64,000 nt of DNA from Profundibacter sp033851955 (GTDB lineage Bacteria; Pseudomonadota; Alphaproteobacteria; Rhodobacterales; Rhodobacteraceae), in contig JAWSVK010000004.1 of NCBI GenBank assembly GCA_033851955.1, positions 29,380 to 93,379 on the forward strand. The letters run 5' to 3'. Both the position numbers and the translations under genes were made by a program. Below the pieces are notes generated by a model. That model was not told where the DNA came from, did no database searches, and saw only the letters and a list, made by a program, of their open reading frames with translations. Numbering within the stretch: position 1 is the stretch's first letter; every line of letters begins with the position of its first letter. Positions 26,538 to 35,402 of the stretch are shown here, in pieces.

Positions 26538-28127
26538 ATGACAGCAAATGGCCAGAAAAGCGGACAAGAAAATTCAGCGCCTATCGCAAAATTTCCAGCG
26601 GGTGCAGTTCAAGGCTTGAATGAGGATGGGTTGAATATCTATCTCGGTCTACCATATGCACTTGCGCCTACGGGAAACCGCCGATGGCGACCTCCTGTAA
26701 CGATGCCTGACTGGGAAGACACGCGCGATGGCACTCGGTTTGGGCCTGCATGCCCTCAACCATTCCGACGTCAAGGAAGCGTCTACGAATGCGACATCCC
26801 AGTAAAAGATGAGGATTGTTTGAATCTGAACGTTTGGGCGCCAGAGGATGCAAAGGACCTACCGGTTTTTGTCTGGATTCATGGCGGTAATTTGCTACGC
26901 GGTGCAGGCAGCGAAGCGCTGACCAACGGCGCGGCCCTCGCAAGCCGCGGCCAGATAGTTGTGACTATCAACTACCGTCTGAATATTTTAGGATACTTGT
27001 CCCACCCTGAACTGGACAACGAAAGCTCGGACAATGTGTCGGGCAACTACGGTCTGTTGGATCAAATCGCGGCACTGGAATGGGTTAAACGCAATATCGC
27101 AGCAGTGGGCGGCAATCCCGAGAATATAACGGTTGCTGGTGAATCGGCCGGAGCACTGAGCGTGTACTACCTTCTCTGTGCACCGGCGGCAAAAGGGCTT
27201 TTTAACCGCGCGATTGCACAGAGCGGCCATATTTGTTCCGCCCAGGCCTTAAAGAAAGAACAATACGGTATGGGCACCGGTCATGCCACGGGTCAATCCA
27301 TTCTGGCAGCGCTTGGCTGCAACAGTATTGCCGAACTGAGAGAATGGGACGCACAAGAATTAGCGCTTGCCGCGGATAAGGCGGGTTTCGCGGCTCAGGG
27401 GGTTGTGGATGGGGTCGTCCTGCCCGACCAACCCTTAAAAATGTTCGAAACTGGGCAAACGGCACAAGTGCCACTGATCACAGGGTTCAACAGTGGAGAA
27501 ATCCTGACGCTTGAATTTTTCATGCCGCAACTACCAGACACGGCCGCTGAATACGAAACGATGATCCGCGCCCGTTACGGAGACCTCTCTGATCGGTTCC
27601 TTGCACGGTATCCATCAAGTGATATTAAAAGCAGCACAGAAGCCGCGGTTGGTGAGGCCCTGTTTGGCTGGACCGCGCTAAGCGCCGCCAAAGCGCAGGT
27701 CAAAGCAGGGTTGCCAGCTTATGTGTACTACTTTGATCATGGGTATCCGGAAGCGGACGAGCGTGGCCTGCATGGGTTTCATGCGAGCGAACTGGCCTAT
27801 TTGTTTGATACTATGGCAGCGGCGCCACCGGCTTGGCCCAAGGCCCCAAACAACGCACAAGAATCTGAATTCACACGTGTTTTTGGAGATTACTGGACTG
27901 CGTTCACACACAACGGAACCCCAGAGGCTAAGGGCGCGCCGGGTTGGCCGGATTACAGCGAAGGCGGCGCAATCCTACATTTTTCCGATACGACCGAAGT
28001 GAGATATGACCTATTTCCCGACATGTATGCCCTTATCGAGGACGATTTCATTCGCCGTCGAAAGGCAGGAGATCGACCATGGAGTTGGAACGCAGGTGTC
28101 GGCGCTCCGTTGCCCGCCGGCGGTTGA
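26538..28127 (+). CDS. Type-B carboxylesterase
   Basis: A 529-residue carboxylesterase/para-nitrobenzyl-esterase-type hydrolase. The oxyanion motif WIHGGNLLRG is near residue 112. The nucleophile motif GESAGALS puts Ser near 202, an acidic member is likely in NSGEILTLEF, and His lies in HGFHASELAY near 415. No signal peptide is seen, so it acts in the cytoplasm. The start at 26538 is chosen for the GGAGG 10 bp upstream. It probably frees an acid for CoA activation by the neighbouring enzymes. Substrate is unknown. Confidence 0.92.
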   Translation: MTANGQKSGQENSAPIAKFPAGAVQGLNEDGLNIYLGLPYALAPTGNRRWRPPVTMPDWEDTRDGTRFGPACPQPFRRQGSVYECDIPVKDEDCLNLNVWAPEDAKDLPVFVWIHGGNLLRGAGSEALTNGAALASRGQIVVTINYRLNILGYLSHPELDNESSDNVSGNYGLLDQIAALEWVKRNIAAVGGNPENITVAGESAGALSVYYLLCAPAAKGLFNRAIAQSGHICSAQALKKEQYGMGTGHATGQSILAALGCNSIAELREWDAQELALAADKAGFAAQGVVDGVVLPDQPLKMFETGQTAQVPLITGFNSGEILTLEFFMPQLPDTAAEYETMIRARYGDLSDRFLARYPSSDIKSSTEAAVGEALFGWTALSAAKAQVKAGLPAYVYYFDHGYPEADERGLHGFHASELAYLFDTMAAAPPAWPKAPNNAQESEFTRVFGDYWTAFTHNGTPEAKGAPGWPDYSEGGAILHFSDTTEVRYDLFPDMYALIEDDFIRRRKAGDRPWSWNAGVGAPLPAGG

Positions 28128-28210
28128 ACAACCTACCGGAATCCAACACCACAACAGCAAACAGTTTTTCGGGTTTCACTCAGAACTGTAGAAAAAAGTT
28201 AAGGAAGAAA

Positions 28211-29101
28211 ATGATAGATTTGACAGGACGCGTGACCATAGTGACAGGTGCGGGCGGCGGTTTAGGGCGCGAACATGCGCTGCTATTGGCGGCGCGCGGC
28301 GCGCGGGTCGTGGTGAACGATCTAAACATTGAACAGGCGCAGTGTGTGGCAGACGAGATCAAAGCTGCGGGCGGTGAGGCGCTGGCTATCGCAGCGTCGG
28401 TATCAGATTTTGATACTGTCGAGCAAATGGTCGCTCAGGTGATTGAAACTTGGGGCCAGGTCGATTGTCTGGTGAACAATGCGGGCATCTTGCGCGATAA
28501 ATCTTTTGCCAAGATGACACTGTCCGATTTCCGGTTGGTATTGGATGTTCACCTGATGGGCGCAGTTCATTGCTGCAAAGCAGTCTGGCCGCATATGCAA
28601 GCCAAGGGATTTGGACGGATTGTGATGACGACCTCTTCTTCGGGGCTTTATGGAAATTTCGGGCAGTCAAATTACGGAGCCGCAAAGATGGCGCTGGTTG
28701 GGCTGATGCAAACTCTTGCACTAGAAGGCGCACGCAATAACATTCGTGTCAATTGTATTGCCCCCTCGGCAGCCACCCAGATGCTTGAAGGCCTCTTGCC
28801 GCAAGCGGAGCTGGATCTATTGCAAGCTTCGCGTGTTAGCCCTGGCATTCTGACTTTACTAAACGAAAATTCGCCAACCCGTACAATCCTTTGTGCAGGG
28901 GCCGGAGCGTTTGCCACCGCTAATATCACTTTGACGTCAGGGACTTTTGTTGAAACTGGGTCTGGCGCACCCGAAGCCATTCTTGAACGCTGGGAAAGTA
29001 TAGTAAATCGCCAAGAAGAATGTGTGCCAGAGTCTGGGGCCGCCCAAGGTCGACAGGAACTGGCTCATGCTGGATATGCCCGCACCGAGTTGGGTAACTG
29101 A
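28211..29101 (+). CDS. SDR-family dehydrogenase, multifunctional-enzyme type-2 like
   Basis: A 296-residue short-chain dehydrogenase. The cofactor motif TGAGGGLGREHA, VVNDL and NNAGILRD are seen, and the catalytic set is Ser in TTSSSGLYGNFGQ and Tyr/Lys in SNYGAAK near residue 155. The NNAGILRD and GNFGQxNY pattern is typical of the 3-hydroxyacyl-CoA dehydrogenase part of MFE-2/17-beta-HSD4. A role in beta-oxidation is therefore likely. The start at 28211 is chosen for AAGGAAG directly upstream. The last 30 residues form an unusual tail. Confidence 0.88.
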   Translation: MIDLTGRVTIVTGAGGGLGREHALLLAARGARVVVNDLNIEQAQCVADEIKAAGGEALAIAASVSDFDTVEQMVAQVIETWGQVDCLVNNAGILRDKSFAKMTLSDFRLVLDVHLMGAVHCCKAVWPHMQAKGFGRIVMTTSSSGLYGNFGQSNYGAAKMALVGLMQTLALEGARNNIRVNCIAPSAATQMLEGLLPQAELDLLQASRVSPGILTLLNENSPTRTILCAGAGAFATANITLTSGTFVETGSGAPEAILERWESIVNRQEECVPESGAAQGRQELAHAGYARTELGN

Positions 29102-29138
29102 AGATGGGGTCTCTGATCGCTAAAACGCGGACCAACAC

Positions 29139-31778
29139 ATGACTGGGTTAAAGACAACGCGCCCTGTTATGCGGGTGCAATCCATCCAAGATGTCCAATC
29201 TATCGAGGCACAGCCCTACGAAACGCATGTCACTGCAAGTAATCTTTACGATCTGTTTCGCGCGACGGCACAACACTGTGGTGACCTTCAGGCGTTGACC
29301 GTTCTGCGTTCACCGGACCCGAAAGATGTTGGAATTTCACTGACTCATTCTGAGCTGTTGCAGGCAATAACGGGGGCAGCCAACTTGTTCCGAGGTCTTG
29401 GACTCGCGCCTGACAAAGGCGTAGCCGCTTTCCTCACTCCGACTTTGCCCGACCTGCCTGCCCTATTACTGGGGGCGCAGGTCGCTGGAGTTGCCAGCAC
29501 TCTTAACTATCTTCTTAGTCCAGAGGCCATAGCTGATCTTTTGATTGCCGAAAATGCTACCATCTTGGTCATCCCAGCCGCGCATCTTGACCAAACGTGT
29601 TGGGACAAGGCGCAGGGATTGTACCAAAAAGTTCCGAGCCTGCGACATGTTTTGGTTATTGGTGGTACTGATCTGCCCACCGAATTCACAGCACTATCGC
29701 AGGCGCTGATGCCCTGCGCTCGTGACGCATTGAACTTTATTCCAACGAGTGATCCAGACACCGTTTGTGCCCTGTTTCATACTGGCGGCACTACAGGGCG
29801 CCCGAAATTGGTTCCATTGACCCACGGCAACCAAATTCACGCCGCGTTCGGGTTTGGGCAGGTATTTGGGTATGACGAAACGGACACCGTTATAAATGGC
29901 TTTCCGTTTTTTCATGTCGGCGGCACAATGACGACAGGGTTGGCGGTTATCGCGGCGGGAGGCCACATGATTGTGCCATCACCCTACGCGCTACGGCCGC
30001 CAGAAGTGCTTCAAAGTTACTGGCATTTGGTTGAATCCTTTGCCGCCACTGTGGTCAGCGGTGTACCTACTTCGATCGCCTCAATGACGCAGGCGTGGCA
30101 ACCAGAGTGCAATGTATCGTCTATAAGGATGGCTGTGACGGGCGGCGCGGTATTGCCAACCACTGTCGCAACCCATTTTCAAGAAACGACGGGTGTCCGG
30201 CTTTTTGAAACTTATGGGATGACTGAAACTGCAGCGGCAATAGCCTTTACGCCGGGTCAGGGAAATCCCATTCTGGGTTGTGTCGGCCTGCGCGCTCCCT
30301 ATTCACAGACCCGGATTGTTCATGTCGATGCCACGGATACCGAATGTGGGCCAGAACAAAGCGGGCTGGTGCAGGTGCGGGGACCACAGGTTTTTTCTGG
30401 GTACCTCGAAGCTGACCAAAACGCTGGTGTTTTAGATGAAAGCGGATGGCTGACCACTGGCGACATTGGTTATCTCACCTCAGACGAACGGCTTGTACTC
30501 ACTGGCAGAGAAAAAGACCTGATCGTACGCAGCGGTCACAACATTGACCCTAGCGCGATCGAAGATGTGGCCAATCGTCACCCAGATGTCCAGATCAGCG
30601 CGGCTGTGGGTATGCCAGATCAATACGCAGGTGAAGTGCCTGTGTTGTTTGTGGTGGCAAAACCTGACACGACACTCAATCTGGCTGACCTGCACGAAAT
30701 GCTTGTGGCAGAGTTGCATGAACCCCCGGCGCGTCCTCGGCGTATTCTGGTTGTCGATGCTCTGCCGGAGACCGCCGTTGGCAAGATATTCAAACCAGCT
30801 TTGCGAGAGCAGGCCATAATTGAGAAACTGCGCTCGGAAGTCGCTCAGCTTTGTGGAACCTCGGTTTCATTGGACGTGTCCGTTCAGACAGACACGCAGA
30901 AACGCGCCCAGGTGCAAGCAAAGTTAACCGGCGCCACCAAAGATCAAATCGCCGCATTGACCGAGACGCTGGCATCACTGCCTCAGACCTATCACCTTAT
31001 GCCAGTGGCTCCCTGCATTCGGCTTGGTGAATCTGAGGGTGTGGCTGTTCTGACCCTAGATCGGCCCGATACCTTGAATGCTGCGTCCAATGCGTTGATG
31101 CATTCGCTTGAGGTTCGGTTGCATGAAGTCGCGGCAATACCCAACCTGCGAGCCGTGATACTGACCGGAAAAGGCCGCGCTTTTTGCGCTGGTGGAGACC
31201 TGATCGAATTTGGTGAGGAATTAGAAGCTGGCACATTGATCGAAACGCTTTCCTACAACCAACGAGTGATAACTATGATTGAGGAGCTTCCAGTGCCAGT
31301 GATCGGGGCCGTTAACGGCATCGCCGTGGCTGGAGGTCTGGAAATATTGCTGTGTTGTGACATTTTGTTGGCCTCTGAAGATGCACGCTTGAGTGACGGT
31401 CACGCGAAATTCGGTATTCTTCCCGCAGGCGGCGCAACAGTGCGATTGGCTGAACGGATTGGCCCGGCAAGGGCCGCGCAACTTTTCTACACCGCAGAGG
31501 CGATAGATGCACAAACAGCACTTAACTGGGGCCTGATCAACGAGATTTTGCCGCAAGAACATCTTCTGGATCGGGCTCAAGAATTAGCTCGGAAAATTTC
31601 AAAGAATAGCCCTGAAGCAATCCGAAAAATTAAACAACTAACCAATCCAAATGTAGACAACCAGCTTCGCAAGACCCGTCTACGAAAAGAAATCAGTGCG
31701 TTTGTCACTCACCTTGAAAGCGACGACTTGAAAAAAGGGCTGTGTGCCTTTGGCGAAAAACGATTGCCCAAATATTAG
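29139..31778 (+). CDS. Acyl-CoA synthetase/enoyl-CoA hydratase fusion protein
   Basis: An 879-residue fusion. Residues 1-590 are an AMP-forming acyl-CoA synthetase with the P-loop HTGGTTGRPKLVPLTH near 213, ETYGMTE near 353, TGDIGYL near 443 and the C-terminal catalytic Lys in TAVGKIFKPALR near 548. Residues 625-879 are a crotonase with GKGRAFCAGGDL near 676 and VNGIAVAGGLEILLCCDI near 725. It could activate an acid and then hydrate or cleave the enoyl-CoA. Ligase/crotonase pairs such as feruloyl-CoA synthetase and its hydratase-aldolase are normally separate. The substrate is not readable. Confidence 0.9.
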   Translation: MTGLKTTRPVMRVQSIQDVQSIEAQPYETHVTASNLYDLFRATAQHCGDLQALTVLRSPDPKDVGISLTHSELLQAITGAANLFRGLGLAPDKGVAAFLTPTLPDLPALLLGAQVAGVASTLNYLLSPEAIADLLIAENATILVIPAAHLDQTCWDKAQGLYQKVPSLRHVLVIGGTDLPTEFTALSQALMPCARDALNFIPTSDPDTVCALFHTGGTTGRPKLVPLTHGNQIHAAFGFGQVFGYDETDTVINGFPFFHVGGTMTTGLAVIAAGGHMIVPSPYALRPPEVLQSYWHLVESFAATVVSGVPTSIASMTQAWQPECNVSSIRMAVTGGAVLPTTVATHFQETTGVRLFETYGMTETAAAIAFTPGQGNPILGCVGLRAPYSQTRIVHVDATDTECGPEQSGLVQVRGPQVFSGYLEADQNAGVLDESGWLTTGDIGYLTSDERLVLTGREKDLIVRSGHNIDPSAIEDVANRHPDVQISAAVGMPDQYAGEVPVLFVVAKPDTTLNLADLHEMLVAELHEPPARPRRILVVDALPETAVGKIFKPALREQAIIEKLRSEVAQLCGTSVSLDVSVQTDTQKRAQVQAKLTGATKDQIAALTETLASLPQTYHLMPVAPCIRLGESEGVAVLTLDRPDTLNAASNALMHSLEVRLHEVAAIPNLRAVILTGKGRAFCAGGDLIEFGEELEAGTLIETLSYNQRVITMIEELPVPVIGAVNGIAVAGGLEILLCCDILLASEDARLSDGHAKFGILPAGGATVRLAERIGPARAAQLFYTAEAIDAQTALNWGLINEILPQEHLLDRAQELARKISKNSPEAIRKIKQLTNPNVDNQLRKTRLRKEISAFVTHLESDDLKKGLCAFGEKRLPKY

Positions 31779-31832
31779 TAAGGCCGGACCTGTTGCAATA
31801 ATTTCTCGGGCTCGACGGTATGAATGTCAGAT

Positions 31833-31920
31833 ATGCCTGAAAGCAGGCATTCATGCCGAAGATGGAAAATGTCGGTCAGCAGACAAAGCACACTTTCGCT
31901 GTTTAGGCACGAAAGTGTGC
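31833..31920. terminator. Two hairpins between convergent genes
   Basis: ATGCCTG-AAAG-CAGGCAT (31833-31850, 7-bp arms) and GCACACTTTCG with CGAAAGTGTGC (31888-31920, 11-bp arms, 11-nt loop) lie in the 182-bp gap between the fusion gene and the convergent marR. No T-run follows either, so they may act as barriers or factor-dependent terminators. Confidence 0.5.
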
Positions 31921-31960
31921 AATTCAGTAATTCCCGAATGCAAAATAGTGTTGCGCGCGA

Positions 31961-32413
31961 TTACCGCCAGTCGTCCACGCTGCGCGCCATTTTGTCCAGT
32001 AACCCAACAAGTGTTTCGCGTTCTTGGGTGTTTAAAGAACCCAACATCTTAGTTTCTGAAGCTGCGAAACTGGTCATGATTCGGTCATGTACGCCTTGGC
32101 CTTTAGACGTTATGTTGAGGACCTGACGGCGAGTATCCACAGTATCTTTTTGCCTTGTTAGACACCCTTTTTGTTCCAGTGAGGATACAGCACGGCTGAC
32201 CGTATTGGATGGTTGTTCAGTGATTTCGCAGATGTCGCGTGCATTTAGATCACGCCTGAAACTCAAGCACATCAGCACTGTCAGTTCTGGACGGATAAGC
32301 CCGGTTTCACGTTCCATTTTCCGCAACTGGGGCTCTCGCCAGAAGTTCGTGAGGAACGCAATCCGGTATCCAATAGGAAATGGTGTGGCGTCGAGGATGT
32401 CGATTAATTTCAT
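31961..32413 (-). CDS. MarR-family transcriptional regulator
   Basis: A 150-residue MarR protein with a winged helix (LNARDICEITEQPSNTVSRAVSSLEQKGCLTRQKDTVDTRRQ, about residues 54-95). The start MKLIDILDATPFP at 32413 is used: the upstream in-frame extension would run through the palindromic operators and shows no homology. It is divergent from the TRAP genes, and two palindromes lie between. It likely represses the TRAP operon and itself until an acid or its CoA ester binds. Confidence 0.88.
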   Translation of the reverse strand: MKLIDILDATPFPIGYRIAFLTNFWREPQLRKMERETGLIRPELTVLMCLSFRRDLNARDICEITEQPSNTVSRAVSSLEQKGCLTRQKDTVDTRRQVLNITSKGQGVHDRIMTSFAASETKMLGSLNTQERETLVGLLDKMARSVDDWR

Positions 32414-32440
32414 AATTTGACTGTACCCTAAAAAAAGAGG

Positions 32441-32479
32441 TTGCTCCATATGGAAATATATTGTTCCATGTGGAACAAT
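32441..32479. promoter_or_regulatory. Tandem MarR-type operators
   Basis: The site at 32460-32479, ATTGTTCCATGTGGAACAAT, is a perfect palindrome with 9-bp arms around TG. A degenerate copy, TTGCTCCATATGGAAATA, lies at 32441-32458 immediately beside it. Both lie between marR (start 32413) and dctQ (GTG at 32496), the normal position for autorepression of divergent genes. The operator ends only 16 bp before the dctQ start. Confidence 0.75.
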
Positions 32480-32495
32480 CTTTGAGGGGAAATCT

Positions 32496-33008
32496 GTGAC
32501 ACTAAGAGAATGCACTATCGCGGGCCTAGCGTATATTTTGCTGATCTTGATGGCTGCGATCGTATTGCAGGTCGTCTTCAGCGCGCTTGACGTGAATCCT
32601 GTGCTCAGCTTTGCATCTGATCTCGCGCTGATTGGCAAAGCTGTTACGTTGAACTCGTTGTTAGACTTTCAATGGCACCTTCTGTTGATTGTGGGGTTGC
32701 TTCCGTCGGGCATCGTTTGGCTGTCGGACAGCCACGTGCGTGTCGATTTCATCTATCAAACCCAGACCGAGCAAGCCCGCGCACGGGTGAATTTGGTCGG
32801 AAATTTGATCTTCGCGGCACCGTTTTTGGCGCTCGCACTACCTGCGTCATGGGACTTTATGCTGCGCGCGTGGAATTCGGATGAAGGATCGCGCAATGGC
32901 GGTCTGAATGATCTTTGGTTAATCAAGGCTGTTTTGCCACTTGGGTTGGCGCTTTTGGCCTTGGCTATCAGTTTTGAAACCTTCCGCCTGATCCGGTCCG
33001 CACGATGA
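32496..33008 (+). CDS. TRAP transporter small permease (DctQ type)
   Basis: The small membrane subunit of a TRAP organic-acid importer is 170 residues with four likely membrane segments. The DctQ-type motif WLSDSHVRVDFIYQ is near residue 75. The start is GTG at 32496 behind GAGGGG. It overlaps the large permease gene by 4 bp. The ligand is unknown. It lies under the palindromic MarR operators. Confidence 0.87.
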   Translation: MTLRECTIAGLAYILLILMAAIVLQVVFSALDVNPVLSFASDLALIGKAVTLNSLLDFQWHLLLIVGLLPSGIVWLSDSHVRVDFIYQTQTEQARARVNLVGNLIFAAPFLALALPASWDFMLRAWNSDEGSRNGGLNDLWLIKAVLPLGLALLALAISFETFRLIRSAR

Positions 33009-34315
33009 GCGAGAGTGTCCTTCCCCTTGCCATGGCCGCTCTGACCTTAACTGGCATTCTGGCCGGCTACAGAGTGGGTATGGTGCTGGCTGGTTCGGCT
33101 GGGCTGTTCATTCTGGTTTCAGACCTGCCAACAGCTTTTTTCAACCTGCTGGTCAGCCGGATTTATGCCAATGTACTGTCAAATTGGCTGCTGGTCGCAA
33201 TCCCGATGTTCATTTTGATGGGCTTGATACTGGAAATTTCTGGCGTCGGCGAACGGTCACTTAGGGCGGCACAACGTGCGTTGGGTGGCAGCGCGGCGGG
33301 CATGGGCGTGTCGGTTCTGGTGATTGGCGTGTTGTTGGCGGCATCGTCAGGGATTGTTGGTGCGTCCGTCGTTTTACTGGCGCTTCTTGCGTTGCCCCGG
33401 TTGGAGGAAGCCGGTTATGACAAACCTACCTCAGCTGGTTTGGTTGCCGCCTCAGGGACACTCGCCATCCTGATCCCACCCTCGGTTATGCTGATTGTGC
33501 TGGGAGATCAGTTGCAAACACCCGTGCCGGATATGTTTGCCGGGGCCATTGGGCCGGGTCTGATGCTGGTGCTGATATACGGTCTTTACATTGTGTGGCG
33601 GGCGCGTGGGTTGCCTGCGATGCCCAAGAGAGAACGTGTTTCACCATGGAAGACATTGTTCGACCTTGGGCCATTGCTGGCATTGGTCATCTCTGTATTG
33701 GGTTCGATCATTGCAGGGATTGCAACCCCAACAGAGGCGAGTGGCCTAGGTGCCTTTGGCGCAATGGTGATCACCATTATATACGGTCAATTCAGCTTTA
33801 AGATGTTGATGGAGGCCGCAAAGAAAACGGTCGTGACCGTTGCCGTGGTCTTGTTTGTCATGATCGGGGCGACCTGCTTTTCCGCCGTTTTCAAAGGTGT
33901 TGGCGGCGACGATCTGGTCGAAGCTGGAATCATGGCTTTCGGCAACGAACCCTATACAGTTTTGATGGTTGTTATGGCCGCAATTTTCCTGCTTGGCTTC
34001 GTTCTTGACTGGCTGGAGATTACGTTGATCTTGATGCCGATTTTCGCGCCCATCGTTGCGGGCCTCGACTTTGGCAATGGGCTTGCGGGCCATGATTTGC
34101 TGATCTGGTTCGGCATCCTTGTGGCGGTCAATCTGCAAACCTCATTCTTGACGCCACCTTTCGGATTTTCGTTGTTTTACCTACGCGGCGCGGCGGGAGG
34201 CCGACTGACAACCCCACAGATTTACAAAGGCGTGGCACCATTCATCGCATTGCAAGTCGCGGTGCTGGTGCTGCTGATCTTATTCCCCTGGCTGATCACC
34301 GGGTTCACATCATGA
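33005..34315 (+). CDS. TRAP transporter large permease (DctM type)
   Basis: A 436-residue integral membrane protein with about twelve hydrophobic segments. DctM features are present: AIPMFILMGLILEISGVGERSLRAAQRALGG near residue 65, then SGTLAILIPPSVMLIVLG near 150, and GFVLDWLEITLILMPIFAPI near 330. It forms the Na+-driven membrane unit with the small permease. The next gene start region overlaps its stop by 4 bp. Confidence 0.94.
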   Translation: MSESVLPLAMAALTLTGILAGYRVGMVLAGSAGLFILVSDLPTAFFNLLVSRIYANVLSNWLLVAIPMFILMGLILEISGVGERSLRAAQRALGGSAAGMGVSVLVIGVLLAASSGIVGASVVLLALLALPRLEEAGYDKPTSAGLVAASGTLAILIPPSVMLIVLGDQLQTPVPDMFAGAIGPGLMLVLIYGLYIVWRARGLPAMPKRERVSPWKTLFDLGPLLALVISVLGSIIAGIATPTEASGLGAFGAMVITIIYGQFSFKMLMEAAKKTVVTVAVVLFVMIGATCFSAVFKGVGGDDLVEAGIMAFGNEPYTVLMVVMAAIFLLGFVLDWLEITLILMPIFAPIVAGLDFGNGLAGHDLLIWFGILVAVNLQTSFLTPPFGFSLFYLRGAAGGRLTTPQIYKGVAPFIALQVAVLVLLILFPWLITGFTS

Positions 34316-34329
34316 AAGGGAGGAACCTC

Positions 34330-35349
34330 ATGAAAACGACACTGATCGCCGCATCCATCGCGGCCCTAATGGCAACCGGTGCATTGGCCGACAGCTATAC
34401 AATGCAAAGCGCCTTTCCCGGGCTGCCCGTACTTGACCCAACCGCAAAGCGTTTTGTGGAAAAGGTAACGGTGCTGACCGGTGGCGAGGTCGAGTTCGAC
34501 TATCTGCTCGCCGGTGAACTGTCGCCCCCAACCGAAATTTTCGACAACGTTAGTGCTGGCGCGATCGACGCTGCATGGTCCTATGCAGCATATGCGGCTG
34601 GCAAAGAACCTGCGGCCGCGCTGTTCGGTTCGGTGCCGTTCGGCGGGGACGCATTGTCTTATATCAGCTGGCTACACCACGGTGGCGGTCTTGAGTTATG
34701 GCAAGAAATCTATGAGCCCTATAATGTTGTGCCAATGGCCTGCGGTGTAATCTTGTCAGAGGCCGGAGGTTGGTACACAAAAGAAATCAACACCGCAGAA
34801 GACCTGCAAGGCCTTAACATCCGCATCGGCGGTTTGGGTGGAACTATCCTTGGTAAGCTTGGCGCAAATGCAACAGGTATTCCTGTGGGTGAGATTTCGA
34901 CTTCACTCGAAACAGGTCGGCTTGATGCGACGGAACTTAGCTTTCCACTGGTCGATAAACTGCTTGGTTTCGACAAAGTGGCCAAGAACTACTACTTTCC
35001 CGGCTGGCACCAGCCCGCAGGCTTTATCGAATTCTACATGAACAAAGATAAGTGGAATGCGCTGACCGATGCACAACGCACCGCTATTGAAGTCTCCTGT
35101 GCCGATGCGAACCTTTACGCCATGGGCATTGCGGCTGGCACGCAAAGCGCAGTGTTGGACGAGTTCCGCGCCAATGGCGTGAACGTCCAACGCTTTCCCG
35201 ACAGTGTGTTGGATGCGTTGCGCGGAGCAGCTGACGAAGTTTATGCCGAGAACTCAGAAAGCGATCCAATGTTCAAACGCGTGATCGAAAGCTATCGCGC
35301 CTATGCTGCGAACTATAACGAATATCAGGCTCTTTCTGATCTGAATTAA
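34330..35349 (+). CDS. TRAP transporter substrate-binding protein (DctP type)
   Basis: A 339-residue periplasmic binding protein with a signal peptide MKTTLIAASIAALMATGALA. The start at 34330 is chosen over an in-frame Met six codons upstream because GGGAGG lies just before it. The conserved Arg-containing LNIRIGGLGGTILGKLGA segment near residue 160 and FPGWHQPAGFIEFYMNKDKW match DctP-family binding proteins. It completes this TRAP operon. Ligand unknown, likely a carboxylate. Confidence 0.9.
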   Translation: MKTTLIAASIAALMATGALADSYTMQSAFPGLPVLDPTAKRFVEKVTVLTGGEVEFDYLLAGELSPPTEIFDNVSAGAIDAAWSYAAYAAGKEPAAALFGSVPFGGDALSYISWLHHGGGLELWQEIYEPYNVVPMACGVILSEAGGWYTKEINTAEDLQGLNIRIGGLGGTILGKLGANATGIPVGEISTSLETGRLDATELSFPLVDKLLGFDKVAKNYYFPGWHQPAGFIEFYMNKDKWNALTDAQRTAIEVSCADANLYAMGIAAGTQSAVLDEFRANGVNVQRFPDSVLDALRGAADEVYAENSESDPMFKRVIESYRAYAANYNEYQALSDLN

Positions 35350-35356
35350 GCCAACT

Positions 35357-35385
35357 GGCGCGCCCCAAAAACTGTGGGGCGTGCC
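35357..35385 (+). terminator. Hairpin after the TRAP binding-protein gene
   Basis: GGCGCGCCCCA pairs with TGGGGCGTGCC (one G-U wobble) across a 7-nt loop. No T-run follows. It lies between dctP and the hydrolase and may stabilise upstream mRNA or partly terminate, which would give differential expression within the operon. Confidence 0.5.
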
Positions 35386-35402
35386 GATGCAAAGGCATAG
35401 GT

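Noticed and set aside
32414..32638. N-terminal extension of the MarR protein by 75 codons
   Set aside because: The extension reads through the operator palindromes and the start of the TRAP gene. MarR homology begins at 32413.
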